64,000 bases of DNA from Stenopsyche tienmushanensis (GCA_008973525.1 WACJ01000252.1:248001-312000), one strand, 5' to 3'; numbered from the stretch's first letter, positions 1 through 10,911 are shown. Numbers and translations: made by a program. The notes: generated by a model not told the origin, from the sequence alone.

Positions 1-1285
1 ATATTGTGCATTTATTCGGTTCAATCTCTTAAGTCGGCGCATTAAAATTGTCATTGTGTCGAATCTGTTGATGTTTGAACTTGAATGTCTTCACTTCTCC
101 CTTTGAACTTTAACAGGCTTCCCAAACAATTCCACAATTCGCCTCTTTGGGCGCCGCATTATGATTTTTTAATTTCCACCTCGTATTTTAATTAAGGAGT
201 TCTCCGAATGTAAATGTGCAAGGAATTTCCTTTTTTCATCGGCGAGAACGGTTCAATCTGCCGCATTTTTAATTAGGGTCGGTTAAATGACATAATATGC
301 TTTTGTTCGATCGAAACTTTAGCAGAAACTCGACGAAAGGTGTTGATGGTTTTATATTGTGTATTACGTTAATTTGCGTCATGATTAAATTGCGCCTCGT
401 TGTGTAACATATTTTAACATAACATTAATTCGTTTGGCCAAATGTGCCCTTTTCTTCTGCTCGACGAAGCGCGGCAAAAGGAAACGGCAGAAATTTGCAA
501 TCGTCTGAGAATTTATCCAAAGCTTTGATTGCTCTCCATTATCTATAATGAGAAAGAAGCCTTCTTTTTTAGTGCGAGCTGGTCTGAACAGCTGGGGGGC
601 AATCATTCGGATTTGAGTAGGTGTGGATATGGGAAGTCAATTAAAATTGATGTAAAATCGACGGCCATGAATATTGAGTTGGGATTTGTCGATTTTGATG
701 CAGTATTCTGTTAGACAATGTGATTCATCTCGTTTGATGCTCGTTTTGGTGTCAAAAGCATCATATCAATACGATTGATATGTCATTGTATAAATAAGAA
801 AACGATCGTAACCAAATATGGTAACGTTGACTTTTTCCGGTCCTCTTTATTGCCCGTTTGCGACATCTATTTTTCTTGTGTTATTCCGATGAGTTTTGAG
901 TGTGAATTGATATGTTTATATTTAGCATAGCAATTTCTGACTTGTAGTTATTGGCTGTCTTTGTATCGCCGCATTTTTTGGCGAAAAGATTAGCATTAAT
1001 TGATGCAAGTAAATACGATTTTTCTTGTGCATTGCAAACAACTAATACAGAAGCGAAAATGAGCGTAGCTCTGTTTCCAGACCATTGAATTCCACCCTCA
1101 TATTAGATTCTGATGAAGAAATTTTGGTTTCTGTATGCATCTCAAATACATTTCCAATTGCCAATTGCCAATAGGCTAGTCTAATATGAAGCAGAAGTGT
1201 GTGGAGTTATGTGGCGAAGAAACACTATTTTCACATTTGGATTTCCTAAATATGGATGACTTGAACTTGCAGTAGTGCTAATTTC
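1..1285. other. AT-rich noncoding stretch
   Basis: No convincing coding frame; the short open frames on both strands lack recognisable motifs. Bases 886-940 resemble 31890-31945, next to a mariner remnant, with the shared core GATATGT.TAT.TTTAGCATAG, so that part is probably an old repeat. The rest has no partner that I noticed in the window. Confidence 0.5.
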
Positions 1286-1289
1286 AGAT

Positions 1290-1400
1290 TTTTTTATGCG
1301 CATTCGCATAAAAAAGCTTTGTCTTCTATAGAAAAATGATGAATAGGTTCCATTATTTATAAAAATCGCATAACTTCAAAATGTGATTGGTTTTAAAATT
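1290..1400 (+). repeat. Repeat family X, short copy
   Basis: Contains GCATAAAAAAGCT, then a TATAGAAAAA.TGATGA stretch, then AAATCGCATAACTTCAAAAT. The same order of words occurs in the longer copies near 19255-19680 and 59055-59620. No open frame and no clear terminal inverted repeat. It looks like a fragment of an unnamed noncoding repeat. Confidence 0.5.
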
Positions 1401-2630
1401 ATATGTTTTTACTTTTCAAAAAGTATTATTATACTAAGGTAACAGCTTAAAAATTATTAAAACATCTCGACTAATTCAAACGTTATTGCCCGTTGGCATG
1501 CATTGATTCCCCGACAGAAATGTGTTAATGTATGATTTAATAGAGAATTACATTTGGGCATCTGTGGTTGTGTTCATCACTGCCCTCAGCTTGCATTTAA
1601 TGGTTCCGTCCTTCCGTCATTGGTTGCAGCTCTCCCCGTACACGTGTACATACGATACCTCTATTATGTATTCGTTTTATGTAATTCTAAAGTGCCCTAT
1701 ACACACGGTGTGATCGAAAACTAACAATATCACAATATTTCATATTTTAAAAAAAATTGCGCGGCAGAAGTGATACTTCTTAGCGCATAATAAAATTGAT
1801 TTTATGCATTGTTTTTTTCTTTTCAATTTTTTAAAAAAATATGTCGACTAAAAGATGAATATATGTGTTGTGTAATATATAATAAAATAGGCTCGCTACT
1901 GGTGTAGTTGTTTTTTTATCTTACTCATAGACACACACACATACACACAATAGAGTCGGCATGGCATGCGATGGACACGTATATACGATACAAACGATTT
2001 TATAAGTCTTTCTGAACAACTATCACAGGTTACAGTTTCACTTTTTGTGACGTTCGACCCTAATTGCGGCGTTTATAAAAATTTCACTTGCGTTTTGTTG
2101 GAAATATCCACATAATCCATCACTCGAAATGGATGCATTCAGTAACGGTAAGTCATCCATGAATGTTGCCAAGTCATCTGTTTATTATTGCGCACGCTGA
2201 AACTTCGTTCTTCTTGGTAATGAAACATCTCAAATTACCCCATCGGCTACCAGAAGACGTGTCCCACCCGCTTGTGCTAAATTTCGCAATCGCCGATCCA
2301 ACACTATTTGTCCAGGCGTTGTTGACATTTTCTTCGAGCACATCGACGCCTTGCGAGTTTCGCAACGCGCCCAGAAACCGACTGACCCGAAATAATCAAT
2401 GTGGAGCACGTCATAATTGACGATCGATCAGCTTGCGTTCAAAAATGCATTTCTTGACTGGTGCACAGTGTGAGTGGCCTTTGCCTCTAGATTTGCATAG
2501 TCATAATTGAGTGCCCGTCATGCTTGCATCAGTTCTTCAAATCGTGATTGCAGCTATTGGAAACCGTCGACAGATCAGATTCGCAATAAGGAACCTTTGA
2601 ATCATATCAACCTGCAAAAAAATACTGTTT
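1400..2630. other. Noncoding stretch with a short AC tract and a shared repeat
   Basis: A short AC-rich microsatellite lies near 1929-1951. Bases 1867-1910 (TGTAATATATAATAAAATAG followed by GCTCGCTACTGGT) match 11820-11856, beside the mariner scrap at 11.8-12.1 kb, so this may be the tail of a related element. Overlapping frames at 2163-2420 on both strands have no recognisable domain. I see no gene here. Confidence 0.45.
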
Positions 2631-2639
2631 CAGATACAC

Positions 2640-3127
2640 CTAAAACTGTGCTCTTTTTTGTTTAAATACGAAAAAAATATAGAAGGCTTCTTTCGGAAGG
2701 GCGTTAAGCTGTTCTTTCGTGACCATATCAATGTCAAGAATGGTGTCAAAACGTTTTCTTTTTAGCACGGTTTTTATTTTTGGGAAGAGCCAGAAATCGC
2801 ATGGTGAGTAAGGTGGATTTAGACGCACAAGACGACTTTTTCCAGCCAAAAACTCGCAAATCAGAAGCGACGCGTAGCTTTGGTGCATTGTCATGGTGAA
2901 GAAGGAAGTTATTCGCCCATTTTTCTGGCTTTTTTCTTCGTATATCGTTTCGGAAACGTTGCACTACGTCAATTTTTTCCGCTTTTTGCACGTTTTCATC
3001 TGCGGTAAACCACTTGTAAACAGTCTTCAGAGCTACCACATTATCGCCATATCACCGATTTTAACATTTCATGGGCCTCTTTGGCACTTTCTTGCAATTT
3101 AATGCTAACGCGTTGTTCGAAATTCAT
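2640..3127 (-). pseudogene. Mariner-type transposase remnant
   Basis: Read on the minus strand, the first part (MNFEQRVSIKLQESAKEAHE, from the ATG at 3127) matches the helix-turn-helix start of mariner transposases. A frame change leads to a segment with LKTVYKWF. Next comes NFLLHHDNAP, the second catalytic Asp block, then PPYSPCDFWLFPKIK, the third catalytic block, and a tail with TKEQLNALPKEAF. The region between the HTH and HHDNAP is largely deleted and the frame changes at least twice, so it cannot make an active enzyme. A full mariner transposase is about 340-350 residues; about half is left. The 5' leader (GTGTTTATCGCGTCTGTCGC) also occurs at 16748, so both copies belong to one family. 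Confidence 0.75.
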
Positions 3128-3222
3128 GATGCGCGACAGACGCGATAAACACGATCTGGTTCTGGCGTCTATGGAGACTGACTAACTAGTCATAACGTGT
3201 ACAAACTTAACACAGTATGTTT

Positions 3223-3406
3223 CAGCGGATCAAGCAATCGGACACATGGTATGAAATGGATGTAGCAGCATCATCATCAGTCCTTTTTTTCCAACAAATT
3301 TATCGGATTACAAGTACTCCTTTCAGACCATAGGGGATATTTAGTCCGACAAATTGGACAATCCGACACTGCAAAACGTTTGTCGGATCATCGCGGATCT
3401 GCTCTG
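3223..3406 (-). mobile_element. Pogo/Tigger-like MITE, family 2
   Basis: Its reverse complement begins CAGAGCAGATCCGCGATGAT, followed by CCGACAAACGTTTTGCA, and matches the copy at 44908-45115. The other end, CAGCGGATCAAGCAATCGGA, resembles the opposite terminus of that copy. CAG ends with TA insertion sites are the habit of pogo-superfamily elements. There is no coding sequence, and the TA duplication is not clear at this copy. Confidence 0.55.
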
Positions 3407-3619
3407 ATTACATTTTTTCCCCAGTCGTTTTGCTCGTTATAAGCGTGATTTTCTAAATGTTCCCATTAGAAATGTTCAAATCTTCGTGTATTCAAAATAT
3501 TCAGCGCAGCAGGATTTTCGACTTTTATGCACACACAAACAAGAGCATAAAGATGCTGGTCGTCGAGAACGATGACACGAGGTCGGATTGTGTTCAGTTT
3601 TTGTTTTTGTTTGAGCTTT

Positions 3620-4034
3620 TCAAGGATCTGAAGCTATCTGCATGCTGGTTTATAAGCATCTCGTTGGGGCATCTTCGAAGCTCCCTTTATTGCTCTCTCG
3701 CCGTCATAACTCTTCAAAATCCCGCCCCGGCCTGGTTCATGAGCTTCGGATAAATTTGTCCCGGGAACACGAACAACCGGCTGAGACATTCGTGGATGTG
3801 GGCGCTCGATGATTAATTGTGTTTTTTGAATCCCGCGAGATATATTCGCGTTTGACAGTCTGCGAGATCTCTTTTGAATCTTCCGAGAAATGCATAGATC
3901 AAACGCTTTCCTTTCAATGCGGAGAGGATTGCGCCATCTCGGTGGTGATGATCAGCTTTCCGAAGGCACGCCGACCCAGTTTCGTGATGCGTTTCATCTC
4001 GTTGATCTCGCCTCCAGAAATATCAACTGATTAC
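3620..4034 (-). pseudogene. LINE reverse-transcriptase C-terminal fragment
   Basis: On the minus strand from about 4034, the frame reads GGEINEMKRITKLGRRAFGK. This fits the E-I-x-R-R-I-x-L-x-x-x-A-F-G-K-L motif downstream of the reverse-transcriptase palm in many invertebrate LINE proteins. After that the frame is broken by stops; a following segment in another frame (ALKGKRLIYAFLGRF) could be the continuation. No catalytic YxDD motif, endonuclease or tail is present, so only a short 3' coding scrap remains. The plus-strand open frames here are shadows. Family level (RTE-like versus other) is uncertain. Confidence 0.5.
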
Positions 4035-4039
4035 CCTAG

Positions 4040-4770
4040 ATAAATGCATTTATTCACTTCCTCTGCCTTTATGCATCATAATTTATCTTCATAATGATGA
4101 TTTCTGATTACCAATTTAAGCGCATCACTCATTTATGTCACATTAAAGCAAAATCAGGGCTACCACGTACGCTCAGTGATACGTAGATGATGATTTCTGA
4201 AAATGATGTTTTGCAAAATTAACGATCAATGTTCAAGTAGAGTATGCACTCGATTGATCAAGATAGAGTATGCACGCACACGGTCCGGGCATTAGAATTA
4301 AAAGTAAAAGTACCAAAAAGATATATAAGTACTCCGATTGGGCAGTGTTTGATCATCTTCAGTTGTACCCTCAGTGACATAATAAATGCGTCGTTCATTG
4401 AAAGGATTGTTTCTATCATAAGGGCGTGTCCATGCGGTAACGGTAAACCTCATTGTTGAACCATCGTTTAGTATCATTTCCGATCGAAATCATCCCATGA
4501 ATATTCAATTATATTTCTGTCGATCAGATTTGATTCCTTCGCGGTGGTCACGTAAATTTTCTGACGTTGATTTTTTCGGCGAACAATGATTCTTAAGCGT
4601 GACGAATGACGCTAATTCTCAGGAGTCGTACATTTGCAAGAATTTGTATTGACCTAAAAATGATTTCATGGTCCAGTTTGTGGAAAAACTATTTCGCCAT
4701 ACCGACAGATCTGGGAGATTGAATGTATTGATATTTCCGATTTAACCAGATTTCCTGATTTTCTCGCATA
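4040..4770. other. Noncoding stretch with short direct repeats
   Basis: The words GATGATGATTTCTGA (about 4094 and 4188) and AGAGTATGCAC (about 4240 and 4265) are duplicated locally. The second word also appears, inverted, in the repeat at 29590-29770. I see no gene. Confidence 0.4.
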
Positions 4771-4778
4771 ACACTCGA

Positions 4779-4949
4779 ACCGAATATTGTGGGCTATCGA
4801 CGGTGTTTATTTATTTATGTACAAGCTTCATACACGCTGCGACGGTCCTGACAGATAAGTGGATTTGTAAGGTTGATAAGTGGCGGACACGCAAATATAG
4901 CATCTATGTTAATGATGATTTTAAATTAGCTCGCTATTCAAAGCGTTAA
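4779..4949 (+). mobile_element. piggyBac-like MITE, subfamily A, right part
   Basis: Starts with the family word GCTATCGACGGTGTTTATTT and continues with CAAGCTTCATACACGCTGCG, GACAGATAAGTGGATTTGTA and AGCATCTATGTTAATGATGA. It ends TCAAAGCGTTAA, so the TTAA lies at 4946-4949. This is one of about a dozen copies in the window. The left end is missing. It is noncoding. Confidence 0.75.
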
Positions 4950-5214
4950 TCAATAATATATTCTTCCATCTGATTTATAGTTTTTGAATTCTCCTGTTGT
5001 AGAAATTTTTCGGTTTATTAGCGAAGAATGAAAAAAAAACTGCTCTAATGCGGGAATCAAATAAAAATCGAGAAAAAGTTGGATGCAATAGTAACTCCTA
5101 TTCATAGTTCCTAATTTTTTTAATGATATTTTTTGCTAAATGTGCCTATTGATGAGTTCTGGACGAATTCAGTAACCTACTTCGAGTCTGACTTTGTGCT
5201 CGTTGTCCTTTATT

Positions 5215-5316
5215 CACACATTGCCTATTGCTTGAAAGACCTGGATTAGTCTCCACCAAATCTTGTAGAACCTGCTGCTGAAAATGCACGCTCAGCCTCC
5301 ACACTCGTTGGAGGTA
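5215..5316 (-). pseudogene. hAT dimerisation motif next to repeat Y
   Basis: On the minus strand, 5316-5270 reads IPPTSVEAERAFSAAG, the signature of the C-terminal dimerisation domain of hAT transposases. Immediately after it the frame breaks and a different segment begins (LQDLVETNPGLSSN in another frame). That segment is shared, in degraded form, with 19805-19870 and 60285-60362 (repeat Y). Only about 16 hAT residues survive from a protein normally 500-700 residues long. The junction suggests a chimera or deletion. The hAT call is good; what repeat Y encodes is unknown. Confidence 0.6.
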
Positions 5317-5339
5317 TCGTCATCCAGATATTTAAATGC

Positions 5340-5928
5340 TAGTTCGAGTTGAAGACCGCATGAGCCCCCATTTTCGTATAACACCATCAATGTGACTGAT
5401 AAAATTGCTTTCTGCTAAGACACGGACCTAAACTCGCAAAATTCCCGATTTCTAGACAAATGATTTATTTCCGTCGCTGCAGATGAATACTTATATACTA
5501 TAATACTTTGATGTGATTCGTTATTATATTACGGAGGAATGCAAAAATTCTGAACCCCATATCTATTATATTTCATATCGATATTCCCATTATAAGAGTC
5601 GATGTGTAGTAAATACATCATCGGTAGGGAAAGGTTATTTGATTTGATATTTGAAAAATATATATGTACTGTATATATGTATACATAGATTAGACAGTTA
5701 CTAGCCCTAGGCGTTGTCTAAGCTCGCCAATTAGTAATTACGGCACTGTTTCCAAGCGTTCAGATTTTGGCGGGAATGTCTCGATTTAGTGGCCTTCATC
5801 GTGCTGGTGATTTCTGTTCGATAAAAATTTCAATCCCGGATTTTTCGGGATTACGTTTTCTAATCCCGGGATTCATAAGCACCTAGAACTGTCTTGGTTC
5901 TGGGATCCCGGGATTGGATTCCCTACTT
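5340..5928. other. Noncoding stretch
   Basis: AT-rich, with a repeated ATCCCGGGATT word between 5836 and 5920. No gene or element end identified. Confidence 0.4.
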
Positions 5929-5929
5929 G

Positions 5930-6023
5930 CACTTGTCAACAAACTAAACACGTACAAATTTTGTTTGGGTGCCTAACTTTCTATAGCGTTTCGTTGCTAT
6001 AACATCGACGCTATAAAAGGGTT
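5930..6023 (-). mobile_element. Pogo/Tigger-like MITE, family 1, fragment
   Basis: The reverse complement carries CTATAGAAAGTTAGGCACCC and a Tyr-rich AAATTTTGTACGTGTTTAGT stretch, the interior of family 1 (compare 18928-19124). The outer end, rc GGATAACCCTTTTATAGCGT, is a decayed version of CAGTCAACCCTTCTATAGCG. It is truncated internally and noncoding. Confidence 0.65.
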
Positions 6024-6029
6024 ATCCAT

Positions 6030-7010
6030 TTACGCCAAATTCACTTAAATACGGTTTCATCGGTCGGCATTAAAAAGGTTAAGACGAAACAATGATTCGT
6101 ATTGTTGTGTACGGAGCCAAGAACATTCGGACGTGTAGGCTCGCGGACAATTTTATTTAACTTGAGTGCCTTTAAAAATAATGGACGCCAATATCCGTCA
6201 ATTGCCTGCAATAGTGCCTTTAGCCAACTTCCTCCATGTTAAATAGACAGTGTTGCTTGTTTTTTGGTAATTCATTACTGTCCTCCGTCATTGCTTGTGC
6301 TAAATTAGGGGTTTTTCGTCGGTGCAAGCTAACGGTGATGTAATCTTGTACTCTTTACTGAAATGCGTGTAACTGTTATTCTGCTCTATTTTCGATGGCA
6401 ATTGCTATAATTTTGTTGCCTAGCATTATCCAGTCGCGCATTGCTCTTCTTCTACTTTTTGAACCCGTCGTTGGAGATTTCGAAATTCAGACTTGAGCCG
6501 TCGGCGCAACTCGAGTGCATCATATCTCTTTTTCTTCGTCTTCCGTCGCTCTATTCTGGATGCATTCCAGATTGCATTCCCGATACGCGTAACGCGGTTG
6601 TCGCGATCGTAAATAAATCGGCGAGCCCGACGAAATCGCAATTTAATGTGATCACAAAACGGAGAAAAATAACAGTAAGAAGGATGCACTCTGCGTTTCG
6701 TATTCGGTCGAAGATCTCGCTCCGAAGTAGTCGACCTTGGTTCTTGAGCATTCACAATAAAATTCTAGATATGTACCAGGCTTACCGTTACTCGATATGT
6801 ATATGAACGTGGACGACGAACAGTACCTGTGGAACACTTCCTTGTTTTGATAGAGCCACCATTTTAACTCAAAAATGGTTAGACCACAACTATCTGCATT
6901 GAATAATAATAAAATGAGCGGTCATTGCTTCCCAAATTATGATCTGCATAGGTACATCATACATCATAACCACTCGCTGCTCGCTGTTTTGAATGTTGCA
7001 ATATTTCAAT
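6030..7010. other. Mostly noncoding; holds one basic open frame
   Basis: Apart from the minus-strand frame at 6426-6755, listed separately, nothing here is recognisable. GC content rises between 6430 and 6760. Confidence 0.35.
6426..6755 (-). CDS. Hypothetical basic protein or exon
   Basis: A 109-residue open frame rich in Arg, Lys and Glu. The C-terminal third (KKKRYDALELRRRLKSEF and on to KVEEEQ) has heptad-like spacing of hydrophobic residues and could form a coiled coil. I do not recognise the family. Upstream on the same strand, near 6788, is a GTAAG donor-like word, so an exon boundary is possible but unproven. The plus strand has an overlapping frame of 121 residues that looks less protein-like. 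It may be an exon, a transposon scrap or chance. Confidence 0.2.
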   Translation of the reverse strand: MNAQEPRSTTSERDLRPNTKRRVHPSYCYFSPFCDHIKLRFRRARRFIYDRDNRVTRIGNAIWNASRIERRKTKKKRYDALELRRRLKSEFRNLQRRVQKVEEEQCATG

Positions 7011-7016
7011 TAAATT

Positions 7017-7140
7017 CCCGCACTATAATTTAAGCCACGTCTACCGAAGCCCTATCCACCTTGTATAGAGAATCGACAACGTTTATTTAATAATAATTAA
7101 CACAAACTACTTGTAGACAATAAATGAGCTTTGTTGATTT
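7017..7140 (+). repeat. Repeat shared with 42285-42410 (inverted)
   Basis: TTAAGCCACGTCTACCGAAG with CCCTATCCACC, followed by TAATAATTAACACAAACTAC and TTGTAGACAA, matches the reverse complement of 42285-42410 in the same order. Noncoding; family unknown, probably a short DNA element or LINE tail. Confidence 0.6.
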
Positions 7141-7396
7141 TGTATAATTTTTCTGCTAAGTTTTGGTTGCTGCCTCCCATACTATTAGTCCCGTGATTTA
7201 GCGGTTGGATTCAATCATCTTGCAAATGCTATGAAAAACCATATCAAAGTGGTGGAGTAATGGTCTTATAAAAGCGACTGCGAAAAGCCACTCAAATAAA
7301 TAATATTTACGCCCCCTTTTAACACTTATCGTACCGGCATTTCGCATAACTTGAATATGATTGTCAAATCGTCGATCGTATATTTTCATTTTTATA

Positions 7397-9675
7397 TCTA
7401 ATATATAAAAATAAGTTGCGTTTCCCGTCTAATGCTCGGGCGAAATGGGTTGATATGCGCGTTCATCGGATTGAGACAAAACTTGGACCACTTATTGCCA
7501 AGGGATCAGGGGGTGACATAGGCATAGTACAATTAACTTACAGTAGATTTTTAATTCAAAACTTAATGTGTGAAAGTTGTTGATTCTGACGTGTTTGAGA
7601 TTATGCGTTGCTAAGGCTATAGGTATATAGTACCTACAAGTTGCAGTAGGAGGCGTCGTGTCGTCGTCACATACAACGCATACGTCAAACGTCAATGTCA
7701 TTTGCAGGTTATCCATCGGCGTGAGTCAATTATATCCAAATTATTTATCGCAAGCACTTTTAAAATGCTTCATTTCATTCATCGCTTATTCACGTACGTA
7801 ACAACCGAAAAAGTACGTTTGAGTGCTATCCGATAAAAAATCAGACGACCAACGTGCAACGAGAATCGAAAGTACATGTTGATTTGAATATTGCTGCATT
7901 TCAATATGATATTCATTACGATTACAGATTGCATCCCAGTGTAAAATGGATAAAGGTTAAATCCTGTTAACGAGGGGCAAATTTATTGGTAAATTGAAAA
8001 CGCCTTCATTTCGACACAATGAAAACAAACAAACCTAACCTAACCAGATTTGAATTTAAATTTAATTTAAAAAATAAAAAACAAGAATCAAATGAATAAT
8101 TATTTTATTTAATAACAATATGTTGACGATTGATTTGATTTGATCAGAGCTTGATTTTCAATCAAGCTCTGATCGAAATCGAAAACATTTGCTTAACCAT
8201 CAACATCAAAGAATTCATTCAACAAGAATTCGTTCTGCACTTGAACAGCAGTACAATGCTAATGATTTGGATGCATTTGTCGAAGCAAACGAACAAATTT
8301 TGCTTGCGGAACAAAAATTGACCTACGATACAATTACAAATGATCTGTTCTTCCTTGATGCGCCTGGCGGTACTGGAAAAACGTATCTCATCACTTTACT
8401 ATTGGCTCACATTCGATCTCAAAATAGAATTGCTTTAGCTCTTGCTTCATTAGGTATTGCGGCAACATTATTAGATGGTGGACGAACAGCGCATTCGGCA
8501 TTCAAATTGCCATTAGATATGCATTTATTGGAAGCTCTGACATGTAACATTCCTAAAGTTTCTGACATAGCTAAAGTTTTGAAAATTTGCAAGGGGATTA
8601 TCTGGGACGAATGCAATGCTTGATCGAACTCTTAAAGACTTACGATCAAATGCAAAACCGTTTGGTGGCGCTCTAATTTTATTATGTGGCGACTTTCGAC
8701 AACCTCTTCCAGTGATGCTTTCATCGACACCAGCTGATTCTTGCCTCAAAGCATCGCATCTTTGGAGAGACGTGCGAAAACTGACATTAAAGACAAATAT
8801 GCGGGTACATTTGTAGCGTGATGCGTCGGCAGCCACATTTTTAAAACGACTATTGAACATTGGTGAAGGAAAAGTGCATGTTGATGCTACCAAGTTTATT
8901 TCATTTCCATCGAACTTTTGCGTTGTTGTGCCATCCATCGATTTACTCATTCAGAAAGTTTTTCCGCAGATTTTTAGTAATTATAAAAATCATTATTGGC
9001 TTTGCGAACGTGCTATTTTGGCAGCAGAAAACACCGACGTCAATACAATCAACCACACAATACAATAACAAATTGCAAATGATTTTGTTACCTACAAATC
9101 GATTGATAGCGCCATGAATGCAGACCAAGTTACTAACTATCCAATCGAGTTTTTAAATTCGTCAGATCTTCCTGATGTGCCACCTTACAAATTGGAACAA
9201 GACTCACTATGAAGAAATTGATGCCGAATATCATCGAAACAACTATATATTCTTAATGGAAAGTCGAAAGGAGAAGATGTGCTCATTCCCACCGACGTGC
9301 AATTTGATAAGAGACGACTGCAGCTCCCCGTTGGACTTGCATTCTCAATGACCATCAACAAGGCACTTCAAGTGTGCGGAAGAATCTATAAAATCCACGT
9401 TGGACAGCAGAGAAATTTATTTGTATTTGTTAAAGACGGAAAAGCCAAAACTATTCTCTACCCTAAAGCACTTAGCAGAACAATTAAGTAAGCAAAATGT
9501 ATGCTTTTAATATTTTTTTCTTTATATATCATTCAATATCAATAAATGTATTAATTGTCGGAAAAAATATCATTATTTATATCATTGCTAATTAAACAAG
9601 ATAACTCTTTCAAATTTCAAATGGTATTTTTAGAACTATTTCTTCTGTGGCAGCAACGCGCCGGGTACCAGCTAG
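7397..9675 (+). mobile_element. Helitron (internally deleted, helicase remnant)
   Basis: The left end begins TCTAATATATAAAAATAAG, the TC start used by insect Helitrons, with the family's subterminal words GTTCATCGGATTGAGA and GACATAGGCATAG. The right end is GCAACGCGCCGGGTACCAGC then CTAG at 9672-9675, the CTRR terminus. The bases just outside are A (7396) and T (9676), as expected for Helitron insertion between A and T; Helitrons make no target duplication. At 2.28 kb it is shorter than an autonomous Helitron (usually 5 kb or more). The replication-initiator domain and the start of the helicase are missing. Position 8142-8174 is a perfect hairpin. It carries the broken helicase annotated separately. 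Confidence 0.85.
8189..9491 (+). pseudogene. Helitron Pif1-like DNA helicase, broken
   Basis: The frame starting at 8189 reads through to FFLDAPGGTGKT, the Walker A loop of Pif1-family helicases, and GGRTAHSAFKLP. It stops in what should be Walker B (IIWDECNA, then a frame change near 8620). The next frame gives GGALILLCGDFRQPLPV, the GDFRQ motif, then SHLWRDVRKLTLKTNMRV and a stop at about 8815. A third part has RDASAATFLKRLLNIG and on to AILAAENTDVNTIN, then another stop near 9065. The last frame (9279-9491) has LPVGLAFSMTINKALQVCG and ends NLFVFVKDGKAKTILYPKAL, with the residues between 'KA' and 'VCG' shortened. In life this enzyme would unwind DNA during rolling-circle transposition. With several frame breaks and a missing N-terminus it is dead. 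Confidence 0.85.
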
Positions 9676-10630
9676 TGTATTATAAATTTGTTATAAATAG
9701 GCGATCGTTGCGACACTGCTTACTTTGTTATAAATTAATCAAACATGTTTTTCTTTTTTTAATCGCAGATGATTCATGCATTTTTGGAGACATTGTCTTC
9801 TTGCTGAAATTCGCGATATTCCTAAACACACTGCTAATGATACAGTCAACCCTTTTATAGCGTCAAGATTGGAATCACGCTATAGAAACAAAACGCCGGT
9901 ATTATGTATATGTACATTTGAACAATTGAAACGGGTCATTTAATCACGCTCGGTGCCGTCAGTGTTAAAAGCACGCGTGGTCAAAATCATGACACGAACA
10001 GATCATCACGCTCTCGCATGTTAGTCACTCACTGTTTCAAATTATTGATGTGTGTGATTGATTGTTTTTATTTTTATATTGGTGTTAAAATGTTGTTATC
10101 GGCGGTTAGACAGTTCTAAAGGGGTGTCTTATATTCCAAAAAAATATGTTGCGACTTGCTAGTTCGTTTTTATTTGTTCGAAAGCACATCTTTGTCGTAT
10201 AAAACAAACATGTGCAGTGGCGTTCTCCTGGAAGTTCATAAAAAATCTCAACCCTCCCTATCCCTATTTTAAGCCACCAACCTCTTATGCGCCCAGGAAT
10301 AAACGCATTCTGCATTCCAAGACCCGAAATTGAAATCTTCTACATTCTAAATTTAATGAAGCCGATTTCTTATATGTATTGATAAACGACCCCATAATTC
10401 GTAGCCTCTATTAAAAGTCACAGGATTATTAGAAAAACAGGCAATTTAGATAATATTTTTATTAAAATATGCATCCATCTTATCTATAATGATTATCTAC
10501 TTACTATACAACATATGGATTATTTTGACAAACGCCACAATCAACGCAATGCCGGTTTACTGCTGATTTTGTCAATCTTGAATATAATTTTCACATGAGA
10601 AACAACATGTTAGCAATGAATAGAAAAGTT
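9676..10630. other. Noncoding stretch with a small pogo MITE scrap
   Basis: Apart from the fragment at 9843-9897 there is nothing recognisable. The open frames at 9555-9860 and 10106-10315 are low-complexity and lack motifs. Confidence 0.4.
9843..9897 (+). mobile_element. Pogo/Tigger-like MITE, family 1, left end only
   Basis: Starts CAGTCAACCCTTTTATAGCG directly after TA (9841-9842), followed by CACGCTATAGAAACAAAACG. It matches the left ends at 18928 and 55186 and is cut off after about 55 bases. Confidence 0.7.
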
Positions 10631-10636
10631 TCAAGA

Positions 10637-10911
10637 CGTGTCCAAATTCTGGTGATTCAAAAATATATGTATCAAAAAGATATGTGATTGATATAATGAA
10701 TCGATTTCAAGTGTATTGTTTATGTTTACTTGAAGAAATGACCGAATATTGTGTGCTATCGACAGTGTTTATTTATTTATGTACAAGCTTCATACACGCT
10801 GCGACGGTCCTGACAGATAAGTGGATTTGTACGATTGATAAGTGGCGGACACACAAATATAGCATCTATGTTAATGATGATTTAAAATTAACTTACTACT
10901 CAAAAGGTTAA
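10637..10911 (+). mobile_element. piggyBac-like MITE, subfamily A
   Basis: The left part has GTGTCCAAATTCTGGTGATT and ATGAATCGATTTCAAGTGTA. The core is TGTGCTATCGACAGTGTTTA through GGCGGACACACAAATATAGC. It ends TACTCAAAAGGTTAA with TTAA at 10908-10911. The extreme left terminus is missing or too diverged. The open frame at 10684-10911 lies inside the repeat and is not a gene. Confidence 0.8.

Noticed and set aside
1929..1951. AC-rich tract as a functional repeat
   Set aside because: A short, imperfect microsatellite with nothing around it.
8030..8046. CCTAACCTAACC as telomeric repeat
   Set aside because: Only two and a half TTAGG-type units, inside the Helitron; far too short for telomeric sequence.
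10684..10911. 75-residue plus frame (also seen at 26200-26442)
   Set aside because: Two similar frames occur because both lie in the piggyBac-like MITE; other copies have stops, so it is not a conserved protein.
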